Under the pieces are notes generated by a model. That model saw nothing but the letters and a program-made list of their open reading frames with translations, made no database searches and had not been told where the DNA came from. The position numbers and the translations under genes were made by a program. This document shows positions 17,376 to 26,725 of a stretch of DNA of 53,179 nucleotides, one piece after another. The stretch's first letter is position 1. Each line of letters begins with the position of its first letter. The DNA comes from an uncultured Thermosynechococcus sp. Its GTDB lineage: Bacteria; Cyanobacteriota; Cyanobacteriia; Thermosynechococcales; Thermosynechococcaceae. The stretch lies in NCBI RefSeq assembly GCF_938074695.1, contig NZ_CALJEM010000044.1, forward strand, positions 1 to 53,179, written 5' to 3'.

Positions 17376-19214
17376 CTAGGGAATGGTTGCCATCTTCACG
17401 TCGTTGCGATCCAAAATGCTTTGGAGTTCCTCAGCGTCAATCGTTTCTTTTTCAATGAGGACTTGGGCAATTTGGTCAAGGACATGGCGGTTGTTCACCA
17501 GTACCTCTTTGGCACGACGATAGGCCTGTTCCACGAGGTTGCGCACTTCGTCATCAATAGTGGCAGCCGTTTCCTCAGAGAAGTCCCGCTCCGCCATAAT
17601 GTCGCGGCCCAGGAAGATATTCCCTGTTTGCCGTCCCAGAGCCACAGGCCCTAGGCGATCGCTCATGCCAAAGCGAGTGACCATTTGCCGCGCCACCCGT
17701 GCCACCTGCTGCAGGTCGTTCGAGGCACCCGTTGTCACCTCATCTTCGCCGAACACAATTTCCTCAGCAATGCGACCGCCAAGGGCTACGGCCATTTGGT
17801 TTTGCAGGTAGGCACGGCTATAGAGGCCAGAATCCATCTGATCCTCATTGGGGGTAAACCAAGTGAGACCCCCCGCCCGCCCGCGGGGAATAATGCTCAC
17901 TTTTTGGACGGGATCGTAGTCGGGCATGAGGGCCCCCACCAGGGCATGACCCGCCTCATGGTAGGCAACTAACTTTTTGCGGCGATCGCTCATGACACGG
18001 TCTTTTTTCTCAGGCCCGGCGAGGACGCGATCAATGGCATCGTTAATCTCATCCATGGAGATTTCGGTGAGGTTGCGTCGAGCCGCAAGAATGGCTGCTT
18101 CGTTGAGCAGGTTCGAGAGATCCGCACCCGTGAAGCCGGGGGTACGGCGTGCAATTTTCTCGAGATCCACGTCCTTAGCAAGCGTTTTGCCACGGGCATG
18201 GACTTTGAGAATATCGAGGCGACCTTTGTAATCGGGACGATCCACCACTACTTGGCGGTCAAAGCGACCCGGACGCAACAGGGCTGCATCCAACACATCC
18301 GGACGGTTTGTGGCGGCAATAACAATAATCCCGGTATTGCCCTCAAAGCCATCCATTTCCGTCAAGAGTTGGTTGAGGGTTTGCTCCCGTTCATCGTTGC
18401 CACCCCCTAGACCGGCACCCCGTTGGCGACCGACGGCGTCAATCTCATCAATGAAAACAATACAGGGGGCATTGGCTTTGGCTTGCTCAAAGAGATCCCG
18501 CACCCGTGAAGCGCCGACCCCCACAAACATTTCCACAAACTCAGAACCGGAAATTGAGAAGAAGGGCACACCGGCCTCACCGGCCACCGCGCGCGCAAGG
18601 AGGGTTTTACCAGTTCCCGGAGGGCCTACAAGGAGAACCCCCTTGGGAATTTTGGCTCCCACTTCAGTAAAGCGATCGGCATACTTGAGGAATTCCACCA
18701 CTTCGCCCAGTTCTAGCTTGGCCTGATCAATCCCCGCCACATCATTAAAGGTCACTTGGGTTTGGGGTTCCATCTGTACCCGTGCCCGGGACTTACCGAA
18801 ATTCATGGCTTGGTTGCCAGGCCCCCCTTGGGCACGCCGCAGGAGGAAAAAGAGCAGTACCAACAGACCAACGGGAACGAGCAAGCTGCTGAGGGCGCGG
18901 AACCAAAAGCCATCATTGCTTTGGGGCAAGACGGCGATGTCCACGTTGTTGGTCGTAAGAATGTCGAGGAGTTCAGGATCATTGGGAAGATTGACAAGAA
19001 CCCGCGTGCCATCTTGGGTTATGGCTTGAGCTTGGGAGCGGTCAGGGGTGATACTGACTTTAGTGATTTGCTTACTTTCGACCTGTTGGATGAATTCACT
19101 GTAGGGCCATGTTTGCTTGGTCGTGGGTTGGCGATCAAAGAAGGCCGTGGCCAGAGCCAGCACCACGATTCCCAGAAGAACGTATAAACCTGCGTTTCGC
19201 CATTGTTTATTCAC
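17376..19214 (-). CDS. ftsH: ATP-dependent zinc metalloprotease FtsH
   Basis: A 612-residue membrane-bound AAA+ protease that extracts and degrades membrane proteins; in cyanobacteria FtsH complexes drive photosystem II repair or iron-related regulation depending on the paralogue. Seen: N-terminal membrane helix ([17 protein letters not shown]), periplasmic/lumenal domain, second helix near residues 110-125 ([19 protein letters not shown]), Walker A GPPGTGKT near 200, Walker [29 protein letters not shown] and the zinc site HEAGHA near 418. The start is GTG 19214. The N terminus [11 protein letters not shown] recalls the Synechocystis FtsH1/FtsH3 type rather than FtsH2, but that subtype call is from memory. 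Confidence 0.96.
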   Translation of the reverse strand: MNKQWRNAGLYVLLGIVVLALATAFFDRQPTTKQTWPYSEFIQQVESKQITKVSITPDRSQAQAITQDGTRVLVNLPNDPELLDILTTNNVDIAVLPQSNDGFWFRALSSLLVPVGLLVLLFFLLRRAQGGPGNQAMNFGKSRARVQMEPQTQVTFNDVAGIDQAKLELGEVVEFLKYADRFTEVGAKIPKGVLLVGPPGTGKTLLARAVAGEAGVPFFSISGSEFVEMFVGVGASRVRDLFEQAKANAPCIVFIDEIDAVGRQRGAGLGGGNDEREQTLNQLLTEMDGFEGNTGIIVIAATNRPDVLDAALLRPGRFDRQVVVDRPDYKGRLDILKVHARGKTLAKDVDLEKIARRTPGFTGADLSNLLNEAAILAARRNLTEISMDEINDAIDRVLAGPEKKDRVMSDRRKKLVAYHEAGHALVGALMPDYDPVQKVSIIPRGRAGGLTWFTPNEDQMDSGLYSRAYLQNQMAVALGGRIAEEIVFGEDEVTTGASNDLQQVARVARQMVTRFGMSDRLGPVALGRQTGNIFLGRDIMAERDFSEETAATIDDEVRNLVEQAYRRAKEVLVNNRHVLDQIAQVLIEKETIDAEELQSILDRNDVKMATIP

Positions 19215-19324
19215 CGATCGCCATCCTCCGCTAGGAAAAGTGAAAAGTCTTTACATAAGTTCATACTAACGCATTCTTTCGCAACCCTAGGTGAGCAGTT
19301 CCGTGGTTAAGATCGTCAATATCC

Positions 19325-20146
19325 ATGATAAGCCGTCAGAAAATGCTCGATTTAGACACCTGCTACCGGGTACTGGAGTTAGAGCCGGGGGCGACCCTAG
19401 AGGAAGTGAACCGGGCTTATCGGGACTTGGTGTTCATTTGGCATCCCGATCGCATCCCCAAGGACAACACACGGCTAATCGAAAAGGCACAAGAGAAAAT
19501 TAAGCAATTTAATGAGGCGCGAGATCAACTACGGCGGCATCTTGCTAGACACAGCAGCCAAACCTCCCAGTGGGCTGCCAGCCAGCGGCAAAGCTATCAT
19601 TCCTCACCGCCGCCGCGCTATCCATCCAATCCCTACACCCATCGCAGCTCTCATGGGAGCCGTGAGCAGCAAACCACACAGCACACCTATGGCCAACCCT
19701 ACAACCATTCCTACAGCAGCTATCAACGCCAAAGAACCGCTGCCCCACCCCCCCCAGAGCCACCACGCACAACGCCTCCCCACAAAGATATGTCGGGGGT
19801 GAACTTACAGGGGGCAAACCTGAGCGAAAAGGACTTTGAAGGGCGCAACCTTAGCCATGCCAACCTCAGTTATGCCGATCTCAGTGATGCCTTTTTGCAT
19901 CGAGTGATTCTCCACCGCGCCAACTTACGCCACGCCAATCTCTTTCGTGCCAATTTACTGCAAGCGGATCTCAGCTATGCTGACCTACAGGAGGCCAATC
20001 TCATTGGCGCTGACTTGAGTGGTGCCGACTTGCGAGGCGCTGATCTGCGGGGGGCAAAAATGAGTCAGGGCAACCGTCTCTTGGTGAAGCTGACGGGCGC
20101 ACGTCTGACAGGGGCAATTATGCCCGATGGTCACGTCCATACCTAG
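19325..20146 (+). CDS. J-domain protein fused to pentapeptide repeats
   Basis: A 273-residue protein. Residues about 7-70 form a DnaJ domain with the diagnostic HPD ([10 protein letters not shown]), which stimulates DnaK ATPase. Residues 75-160 are a Ser/Tyr/Pro/His-rich, probably disordered linker. From about 160 to 265 the sequence consists of A(N/D)LxxA pentapeptide repeats, which fold into a right-handed quadrilateral beta-helix. There is no zinc-finger or C-terminal DnaJ substrate domain, so it is a type III J-protein that may bring DnaK to a target recognised by the beta-helix. ATG 19343 is an alternative start. It overlaps hisB tail to tail by 4 bp. Confidence 0.85.
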   Translation: MISRQKMLDLDTCYRVLELEPGATLEEVNRAYRDLVFIWHPDRIPKDNTRLIEKAQEKIKQFNEARDQLRRHLARHSSQTSQWAASQRQSYHSSPPPRYPSNPYTHRSSHGSREQQTTQHTYGQPYNHSYSSYQRQRTAAPPPPEPPRTTPPHKDMSGVNLQGANLSEKDFEGRNLSHANLSYADLSDAFLHRVILHRANLRHANLFRANLLQADLSYADLQEANLIGADLSGADLRGADLRGAKMSQGNRLLVKLTGARLTGAIMPDGHVHT

Positions 20147-20775
20147 GCCTGAATCACGCCCTTGGAACTGGGAATCTGCTGACTGCGACGGGGATCAATG
20201 GCGATCGCCATGCGGAGGGCACGGGCAAAGGCTTTGAAGGTGGCTTCAATAATGTGGTGGGAGTTCAGGCCGTCTAATTGGCGGATATGCAGCGTCATGC
20301 GGCTATGGTTCACCAAAGCAACAAAAAACTCCCGCACCAGTTGCGTATCATAGGTGCCCACCCGCTGCGTAGGAATCTGTAATCCATAGCTAAGGTGGGG
20401 GCGTCCCGAAATGTCTAGGGCCACTTCCACGAGGCTCTCGTCGAGGGGGGCAACAAAGTGGCCAAAACGATGAATCCCTCGGCGATCGCCCAAGGCTTGA
20501 TCCAAGGCCATCCCCAAGGTAATGCCCACATCCTCATTGGTGTGGTGGTCGTCAATATGGGTATCCCCCCTGGCCTGCACGCGCAAATCCACCAACCCGT
20601 GGGAGCAAAGCTGATCCAGCATGTGATCTAGAAAGGGAATCCCTGTGTGATTCTCCCCTAGACCGGTGCCATCAAGGGTGAGTTCCACGTGAACTTGGGT
20701 TTCTTTGGTCTGGCGATCAACCGTGGCTTGACGCAACAGAGATCCATGGCCATTGCCGAGGAGAGAGTCATTCAT
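20143..20775 (-). CDS. hisB: Imidazoleglycerol-phosphate dehydratase HisB
   Basis: HisB catalyses the sixth step of histidine synthesis (IGP to imidazole acetol phosphate), a manganese-dependent dehydration. The 210-residue monofunctional form is seen, with the metal-ligand motifs [38 protein letters not shown] and [17 protein letters not shown] in order. No other his gene is adjacent, as is common for dispersed cyanobacterial histidine genes. The start is ATG 20775, 6 bp beyond the stop of the upstream tetratricopeptide-like gene, so the two probably share a transcript. Confidence 0.95.
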   Translation of the reverse strand: MNDSLLGNGHGSLLRQATVDRQTKETQVHVELTLDGTGLGENHTGIPFLDHMLDQLCSHGLVDLRVQARGDTHIDDHHTNEDVGITLGMALDQALGDRRGIHRFGHFVAPLDESLVEVALDISGRPHLSYGLQIPTQRVGTYDTQLVREFFVALVNHSRMTLHIRQLDGLNSHHIIEATFKAFARALRMAIAIDPRRSQQIPSSKGVIQA

Positions 20776-20781
20776 GCAGCA

Positions 20782-21402
20782 CTACTGACGCGGTTGGGAA
20801 TTGGCAGAGGTGGCTGGCGGTGGACTCGCCGCAGGCGTTCCCGAAGGAACTACCCCCGTACGCGGAAAGGGCACATCCACAAAGCCTAATTCTAGCAATT
20901 GCTGATAGGCCTTTTGTCCCAGTTCGCGGGTGGGGTTTTGGCTGCGGATAATTTCCACTAAAAGGGGCACTGCCAGTTCGGGTTGGTTATTGGCGCGATA
21001 GACCAAAGCCAGTTGAAAAGTGGCTTGATCTCGCAGTTGCGCTGCTTCTAGAGCACGGCGACGGTGGCTATCGGCAGCCGCAGTATCAATGCCCAAAAAG
21101 CTAGAGTTGAGGGACTGGTAAAAGTTTGAAAGTTGGTTCATGACTGTACGGGCTTCCAATAGCTTGCGAGCGGCGACGGCATAATTTTGGCTATTAACCG
21201 CGGCGGCAGCTTCATCCATCAAGCGCTTGCCCCCCTCAAGGGTATAAATTGAAGAACTGGGTGGGGGGGTGGGATTGACAATTTGGACATTGGGGCTAGC
21301 AGGCCGATTCTGAGCAAACACTGCCCGCGGGAGTACCCCTAGGAGTAACACCCCCAAGAGCAGGGATGATTTCGACCGGTGAGCAAACGTATTTAGGGGC
21401 AT
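20782..21402 (-). CDS. Exported helical-repeat hypothetical protein
   Basis: A 206-residue protein with a signal peptide (SSLLLGVLLLGVLPRAVFA, cleavage predicted after AVFA near residue 30). The mature part is mostly alpha-helical with TPR-like elements (about residues 60-175: MDEAAAAVNSQNYAVAARKL and QATFQLALVYRANNQPELAV), then a Pro/Ser-rich tail. It is probably periplasmic and used for protein contacts. I recognise it only as a type of protein common in cyanobacteria; function unknown. It lies directly upstream of hisB and diverges from ftsQ, with about 140 bp between the starts. Confidence 0.75.
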   Translation of the reverse strand: MPLNTFAHRSKSSLLLGVLLLGVLPRAVFAQNRPASPNVQIVNPTPPPSSSIYTLEGGKRLMDEAAAAVNSQNYAVAARKLLEARTVMNQLSNFYQSLNSSFLGIDTAAADSHRRRALEAAQLRDQATFQLALVYRANNQPELAVPLLVEIIRSQNPTRELGQKAYQQLLELGFVDVPFPRTGVVPSGTPAASPPPATSANSQPRQ

Positions 21403-21541
21403 GGTGCGAAGCCTTTACTTAAGATAGAGGCAGTCAAGGGGATAATGAACAGACAATTAACATCGCGTATCTTACCATCAAGTCATGACAGCCCGTGCAG
21501 CATTCTAAGTTCCAATTCTCCTCAACACTGAGGTTAGGGCC

Positions 21542-22456
21542 ATGGTAAACCCCATTCCTCAGGGGACAACTGTCTATGATGCCATTCGTGAACGGCGCCG
21601 CCAATTGCAAAATAAACGCCGCTGGCGGCAACTGGCAGGGCTTTGGCGTACCAGTGTCCTTTTGACCTTAACGGGGGGGTTGGTCTGGGGGTTGACATTG
21701 CCGGACTGGATTATCCGCCGTTCTGAGCAAGTGGTGATCCGCGGCAATCAACTATTGAAAACGGAAGCGTTGCAGGCACAATTGCCCCTTGAGTACCCTG
21801 AGTCCCTGCTGCGTTTGCGGCCACGGCAGATCATTCACACTTTGGAAACCACGCTACCCTTACAACGGGTAACAATTGCCCGCCAACTCTTTCCGCCAAC
21901 CCTGATTGTTGAAGTCCAAGAACGCCAACCTGTCGCAGTTGCCACCTGTAATCAATGCTGGGTAATGAGTGAAACCGGACGGCTGCAAGGGCCTGCCAGT
22001 CGCTGGTTGGTGGATGGTCTTGGATTTGTTGCCCCCCTGAGTAGCTATCGGGCTGGTGCCCTGAAACCGATGCCCACCCTCCAGTTGCAGGGGTATTTTG
22101 TCCCCGTTAAGGATCCACCGCGTCCGCAGACAATGGCCGTGGATGGCGATCGCCGCCAGCAGTGGCAGCAGATTTACCAAATTCTCCAGCAGCAAGATTT
22201 ACCTCTTACAGGTTTAGATTGGCGCAATGAACAGACTCTAATTGTCCAAACCCCTCTTGCGCCGGTTCACCTTGGGGTAGTGCGATGGGATAGCCCCACC
22301 TTCAAAAAACAACTCAATGCCTTAGCCAGTCTTAGGCAGCTACCCCAGTACTTGGATCCTCGGCAAATCGTCTTCATCGATCTGGTCAACCCCGATGAAC
22401 CCTTAGTGCAACTGCGGCAGCAACCGACACAACAGCCCCTTGCGCGCAGCAATTAA
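21542..22456 (+). CDS. ftsQ: Cell division protein FtsQ
   Basis: A 304-residue bitopic divisome protein: a cytoplasmic basic N terminus (RERRRQLQNKRRWRQ), one membrane helix near residues 38-57 (TSVLLTLTGGLVWGLTLP), a POTRA domain at about 60-125 (VVIRGNQLLKTEALQAQLPL then VEVQERQPVAVA), and the beta domain. FtsQ bridges early and late divisome proteins in the periplasm. In many cyanobacteria ftsQ is followed by ftsZ; here a cyclophilin gene follows 50 bp later instead. The start is ATG 21542. Confidence 0.88.
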   Translation: MVNPIPQGTTVYDAIRERRRQLQNKRRWRQLAGLWRTSVLLTLTGGLVWGLTLPDWIIRRSEQVVIRGNQLLKTEALQAQLPLEYPESLLRLRPRQIIHTLETTLPLQRVTIARQLFPPTLIVEVQERQPVAVATCNQCWVMSETGRLQGPASRWLVDGLGFVAPLSSYRAGALKPMPTLQLQGYFVPVKDPPRPQTMAVDGDRRQQWQQIYQILQQQDLPLTGLDWRNEQTLIVQTPLAPVHLGVVRWDSPTFKKQLNALASLRQLPQYLDPRQIVFIDLVNPDEPLVQLRQQPTQQPLARSN

Positions 22457-22505
22457 GGGGCAATAGCACAGCATAATAGAGAGGTTAGCTTGGAGTGGCC
22501 TGTCA

Positions 22506-23225
22506 ATGAACCCCCTGAAGTTCGGCCCAATCCTCCGCCGGTGGGTGATGGTGCTCAGCGCCCTTCTACTGGTGAGTTGCACGTCACTCTCCTCAGTGGC
22601 TGACACCAGTTCAATTCCAGGAGCACAAAGCCCAACCCCTATGGCCAATTTACCCCGACTCAATGGCGATGCAACAGTGGTGCTGACGGTCAACGATCGC
22701 CCGATTACGATTCAAGTAAGGGGGGATGCTGCCCCGATTACCGCCGGCAACTTTGTGGATTTAGTGAATCGCGGCGTCTATGATGGCACGATTTTTCACC
22801 GCGTCGTTCGTGAACCCCGCCCCTTTGTGGTTCAAGGGGGGGATCCCCAGACCAAAGACCCCAGCGTGCCGCCGCAACGCTACGGCACCGGTTCATTTAT
22901 TGACCCAGCGACGAATCGCCCCCGCTATATTCCCCTAGAAATTCTAGGTCAGGGCAGCGATACCCCCACCTATAGCCAACCGGGCAAAGTCTCACCCGTT
23001 CTGAATCATAGGCGCGGTGCGGTGGCCATGGCGCGATCGCAACTCCCCGATTCGGCCTCAGCTCAGTTTTACATTGCCCTTGATCAATTGGATTTTCTGG
23101 ATGGCAACTATGCGGTCTTTGGCTATGTCACCGAGGGCATGGACGTGGTGGACACCATCCAGCAGGGCGATCGCCTACAATCTGCTAAAGTTGTGGCCGG
23201 TTTGGAAAACCTACAGCAGCCATAG
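22506..23225 (+). CDS. Cyclophilin-type peptidyl-prolyl isomerase, lipoprotein
   Basis: A 239-residue protein. The N terminus carries a lipoprotein signal peptide with lipobox LLVSC (Cys near residue 25), so it is probably membrane-anchored on the periplasmic or lumenal side. The cyclophilin fold follows: [47 protein letters not shown] and [13 protein letters not shown]. The equivalent of the cyclophilin catalytic Arg is in FHRVV. It assists folding by proline isomerisation. It follows ftsQ in the same direction. Its last 41 bp overlap the convergent DUF2062 gene. Confidence 0.92.
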   Translation: MNPLKFGPILRRWVMVLSALLLVSCTSLSSVADTSSIPGAQSPTPMANLPRLNGDATVVLTVNDRPITIQVRGDAAPITAGNFVDLVNRGVYDGTIFHRVVREPRPFVVQGGDPQTKDPSVPPQRYGTGSFIDPATNRPRYIPLEILGQGSDTPTYSQPGKVSPVLNHRRGAVAMARSQLPDSASAQFYIALDQLDFLDGNYAVFGYVTEGMDVVDTIQQGDRLQSAKVVAGLENLQQP

Positions 23226-23721
23226 CAGAGCGACGGCGAAAGCGTTGCCGCAGGGCGGGTAGGAGTCGTAAACACAGGGCATAGGTAAGCAGTCCGGCAA
23301 TCACGCCCACCCAAAGACTGCCAAAAATCAGAATCATTGCCATTTGCCCCCCCTGTTCTAGGAGCTTTTCCCAAGACTGCCATTCACCCAAGGATAGGGA
23401 AGGCTGCCCCATGAGCCACCAGCCCACCTGAAAGTTAAACCAATAGAGGGGCACATAGGTGAAGGGATTGCTCACCCAAGTGGCAAGGGCGGCCAACGGC
23501 TTATTGCCCCGCACTAGGAGCGCTACACTGACGGCAATGAGCATCTGACCCCCAAAGAGGGGAAGCATGCCGGCAAAAACTCCTGCCCCAAGACCACGGG
23601 CAATACTTTCGGTGCTACTGTGGGAGCGCATCAGGCGCAAATAGTGATAGCGCAGCGATCGCCGCCAAGCCTGCAGCCAGCGGGGCTGTCGAGAGGGCTG
23701 AGGAAAAGACAACCGCATCAT
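23185..23721 (-). CDS. DUF2062 membrane protein
   Basis: About 178 residues with a basic N-terminal helix, the DUF2062 core ([20 protein letters not shown], then [20 protein letters not shown]) and three to four membrane segments up to about residue 160. DUF2062 proteins are inner-membrane proteins of uncertain function, sometimes linked to polysaccharide or glycosyltransferase modules. ATG 23721 ([10 protein letters not shown]) is preferred; a TTG at 23754 would add 11 residues without a better ribosome site. The 3' end overlaps the cyclophilin gene on the opposite strand by 41 bp. Confidence 0.8.
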   Translation of the reverse strand: MMRLSFPQPSRQPRWLQAWRRSLRYHYLRLMRSHSSTESIARGLGAGVFAGMLPLFGGQMLIAVSVALLVRGNKPLAALATWVSNPFTYVPLYWFNFQVGWWLMGQPSLSLGEWQSWEKLLEQGGQMAMILIFGSLWVGVIAGLLTYALCLRLLPALRQRFRRRSAMAAVGFPNRPQL

Positions 23722-23799
23722 AGGGGAGTTTCGAGAATGTCCAAAGGTTGGCAAAAGGGGTGAACGATGGTCTTTGCTTAGCAGTTTGACATATTTTAC

Positions 23800-25011
23800 T
23801 TAGACAGTGCTAGGGGGCGTATTTTGGGGCTTGCCCAATCCCAGTGCCAAAAAGCCAAGGGCGATTACCATCATCACACTGCTTTGCCAAGCAGGCGCCA
23901 CCCCACCCCAGCGATCAAAGACCCACCCTGCCCATGCGGGCCCGGCAATTCCGGCCACACTTTGCAGCGATTGGCTGGCGCCGATAATTTTCCCCTGATC
24001 TTGATCTCGCACCCGATTGGAGATCACGCCCCGCAGGGAGGGCAACATAATGCCCACCCCAAAGGCCAAACCCACAACGCACCCATAGAGGAGTGGCACA
24101 CTCAGGCTGCCAACACTGGGAACGGCGGCAATCCCTAACAAGGCCAAGGCCACGAGGAGGAGTCCCCCCCAGCTCAAACGTTGCTCGCCAAACCGAGGGA
24201 TCAACGAGCGAATTAAACCCGCTTGGACAATCGTACTCACCACGCCAATAATGACAAAAATGATTCCCGCCTGGGCGGGTCCCCAACTCAGTTGCCGCTT
24301 CAAAAAGAGGACAAAAATACTAGTAAACCCCGCAAAGGCAAAGTTAAAGATAAAAAAGGCCATCAGCAAGGCTTGCAGTGTGCGTTGATTGAATAGCGTT
24401 AACCACTGCTGCTGCAGGGCAAAGCCCTTTAGGGTTAGGGGCGATCGCTGAGTTGCAGGCAACGACTCCGGCAAGATGAAATAAGCCAAGACTACATTGG
24501 CTAGGGCCAAGGCGGCGGCAAACCAAATTGGTAACTTGAGGTCAATCGCTGCTAGGCTGCCCCCAATCGCCGGCCCAAAGATGAAGCCAATGCCAAAAGC
24601 TGCCCCCGTTAAACCAAAGTTCTTGGCTCGATCGGCCGGGGCGGAGGTATCGGCAATATAGGCCTGAGCCGTTGAAACCACGCCTCCCGTGAGGCCATCA
24701 ATAATTCGCGAAACAAAGAGCAGCCAAGGTACCGTAGCCACAGCAAAGAGAATATAGGAGAGCGCAGTGCCGGCAATGCAAATCAGCAACACCGGACGAC
24801 GTCCCCAGCAATCGGAAAGGGCACCCAGGAGGGGAGCAGCCATGAATTGGGCAGCGGCAAAGGCAGAAAATAGCAGGGTCAGGCTCAACGCATCAAAGTT
24901 AAACCGCTCCACAAAGAAGGGCAAAATGGGGAAAATGAGACTCTCACCCAAGCGGTCGATGACAATTGTGAGCAGAACAATGAATAATGGTGAGCGCAAG
25001 TTGATCCCCAT
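23800..25011 (-). CDS. Major facilitator superfamily transporter (TetA-like, DHA1 type)
   Basis: A 403-residue protein with twelve predicted membrane helices. The MFS signature between helices 2 and 3 is present (LLGALSDCWGRRPVLL), as is the motif-C-like segment GLTGAAFGIGFIFGPAIGG in helix 5, typical of antiporter-type drug exporters. The substrate cannot be inferred; the resemblance to tetracycline-type exporters is at the superfamily level. It is monocistronic and divergent from the small membrane ORF and the PucC-type gene. The start is ATG 25011. Confidence 0.87.
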   Translation of the reverse strand: MGINLRSPLFIVLLTIVIDRLGESLIFPILPFFVERFNFDALSLTLLFSAFAAAQFMAAPLLGALSDCWGRRPVLLICIAGTALSYILFAVATVPWLLFVSRIIDGLTGGVVSTAQAYIADTSAPADRAKNFGLTGAAFGIGFIFGPAIGGSLAAIDLKLPIWFAAALALANVVLAYFILPESLPATQRSPLTLKGFALQQQWLTLFNQRTLQALLMAFFIFNFAFAGFTSIFVLFLKRQLSWGPAQAGIIFVIIGVVSTIVQAGLIRSLIPRFGEQRLSWGGLLLVALALLGIAAVPSVGSLSVPLLYGCVVGLAFGVGIMLPSLRGVISNRVRDQDQGKIIGASQSLQSVAGIAGPAWAGWVFDRWGGVAPAWQSSVMMVIALGFLALGLGKPQNTPPSTV

Positions 25012-25164
25012 TGATGTGATACGTCCCCATGTAATGGATGCCTGACCTATCGGGTTTTGACCCCCAGAAAAAGGCAGTACAATAAAAGACTACAACTTAA
25101 CACAATACAGCCCTTTTCCCACTGATCGAACCAAAATATCCTAGCTAATGAGGTGATGCAACCC

Positions 25165-25260
25165 ATGTCTGCTTATATAGACTCGTTGAAGCGATCGCTT
25201 TTTTTGACCCTGATCGCTCTGCTCGTATCGTTGACCATTTCATTCTTAATGGCACTCTAA
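25165..25260 (+). CDS. Possible 31-residue membrane peptide
   Basis: It starts MSAYIDSLKRSLFLTLIALL and ends VSLTISFLMAL, that is, a short basic head and a single hydrophobic helix running to the C terminus. GAGG about 11 bp upstream could serve ATG 25165; ATG 25156 in the same frame would add three residues. It lies alone in the 304-bp gap between the two divergent transporter genes, 55 bp before the PucC-type gene. It resembles small photosynthetic subunits or membrane peptides in form only; I cannot name it. Confidence 0.4.
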   Translation: MSAYIDSLKRSLFLTLIALLVSLTISFLMAL

Positions 25261-25315
25261 ACTCATCCTGAAAATCATTTATCATCCTCTATCAGTAATC
25301 TGAGTTGAATAAGGT

Positions 25316-26719
25316 ATGGCCACCCATTCTGCCGCGACGCCGCCACCGCTGCCCCTTTGGGTCATGTTTCGTTTGGGTCTCTTTCAAATGGGACTGGGAA
25401 TGATGTCAATTCTGGTGTTGGGGGTTCTCAACCGCATCCTCATCAAGGAATTGGCGGTGCCGGCCACATTGGTGACGCTGACGATTGCCATGCATCAATT
25501 TGTCTCACCGGTGCGGGTCTGGTTTGGTCAGCTCTCCGATGCCCACCCCATCGGGGGCTATCATCGCACGGGGTATGTCTGGGGTGGGGCTTTGGCCTTT
25601 ACCCTCGTCACCTACGCCATTGTGCAAGTCATCTGGCGGGTGGGGGAAAGCTTAGATCAGATGGGCTGGAGTCTGGTTACCCAAGGCTGGATTGGCCTGC
25701 TGGGGTTGCTTTTTGCTGCCTATGGCATCTGCGTAAGCAGTAGCTCGACCCCCTTTGCTGCCCTGCTTGTGGATGTCTCCGAGGAGGAAGATCGGGGCAA
25801 ATTGGTGGGGATTGTTTGGTCAATGTTGACGGTGGGGATTGTGGTCGGTGCCATTCTCAGCAGTGTGCTGTTGCGGCAGTTGGAGCTGGATACCCCCGTT
25901 GAACTCCTGCAACAAACTGTCAATCGCCTCTTTTTGGTGGTTTTGACGGTGGTTTTCGCTCTGGCGATCGCCAGTACTTGGGGGGTTGAAGCCAAGTATT
26001 CCCGCTACCATGTGCGCAGTCGTGCCTGTGACAACCCTGAAAACATTACCCTTGGTCGTGCCCTGAAGATTCTCACGGCTAACTCCCAAACCTGGCGCTT
26101 TTTTCTCTTCCTGGTCCTCATGACCCTGAGTTTATTTATTCAGGAACCCATTCTGGAACCCTTTGGCGGGGAAGTCTTTGGCATGACAATCGCCGAAACC
26201 ACGCGTTTGAATGCCTACTGGGGCATAGGCACACTGGTGGGCCTCAGTTTCACAGGATTTTTCATTGTGCCCCGCCTTGGCAAGATCCGCACCACCACCT
26301 ATGGCTGTTGGGGGGTGGCCTGGATGTTCTTGCTGTTGATCATTTCAGGTGTCACGCGGCAGGTGTGGCTCTTTCAGTTGCAACTTTTTCTCTTTGGTAT
26401 TGCCGCTGGAGTAACGACGACGGGTGCCCTTAGTCTCATGCTGGACTTAACAGCCGCAGAAACGGCAGGGACATTTATTGGCGCTTGGGGCTTAGCGCAG
26501 GCGATTGCACGGGGATCAGCCACCGTTGTCGGTGGAACGGCTCTCGATATTGGTCGCCAACTGTTTGGCGTGCCGCTCCTTGCCTATGGCTTTGTCTTTT
26601 GTCTGCCGATCCTGGGAATGCTGGCGGCCGTCTTACTGTTGAAACAAGTGGATGTGAGTCAATTTCGGCAACAATCTCAGGTGGCGATCGCCAAAGTCTT
26701 GGCTGAAGACTTGGAATAG
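25316..26719 (+). CDS. BCD-family (PucC-type) chlorophyll-related transporter
   Basis: A 467-residue protein of the bacteriochlorophyll delivery branch of the major facilitator superfamily, with about twelve helices. Family features seen: LWVMFRLGLFQMGLGMM at the N terminus, VRVWFGQLSDAHPIGGYHRT between helices 2 and 3, SSSTPFAALLVDVSEEEDRG in the middle and ETAGTFIGAWGLAQAIARG near the C terminus. PucC and its relatives assist light-harvesting complex assembly in phototrophs; the cyanobacterial members probably handle chlorophyll or pigment-protein assembly in the thylakoid membrane. The start is ATG 25316. Confidence 0.9.
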   Translation: MATHSAATPPPLPLWVMFRLGLFQMGLGMMSILVLGVLNRILIKELAVPATLVTLTIAMHQFVSPVRVWFGQLSDAHPIGGYHRTGYVWGGALAFTLVTYAIVQVIWRVGESLDQMGWSLVTQGWIGLLGLLFAAYGICVSSSSTPFAALLVDVSEEEDRGKLVGIVWSMLTVGIVVGAILSSVLLRQLELDTPVELLQQTVNRLFLVVLTVVFALAIASTWGVEAKYSRYHVRSRACDNPENITLGRALKILTANSQTWRFFLFLVLMTLSLFIQEPILEPFGGEVFGMTIAETTRLNAYWGIGTLVGLSFTGFFIVPRLGKIRTTTYGCWGVAWMFLLLIISGVTRQVWLFQLQLFLFGIAAGVTTTGALSLMLDLTAAETAGTFIGAWGLAQAIARGSATVVGGTALDIGRQLFGVPLLAYGFVFCLPILGMLAAVLLLKQVDVSQFRQQSQVAIAKVLAEDLE

Positions 26720-26725
26720 AATTAC

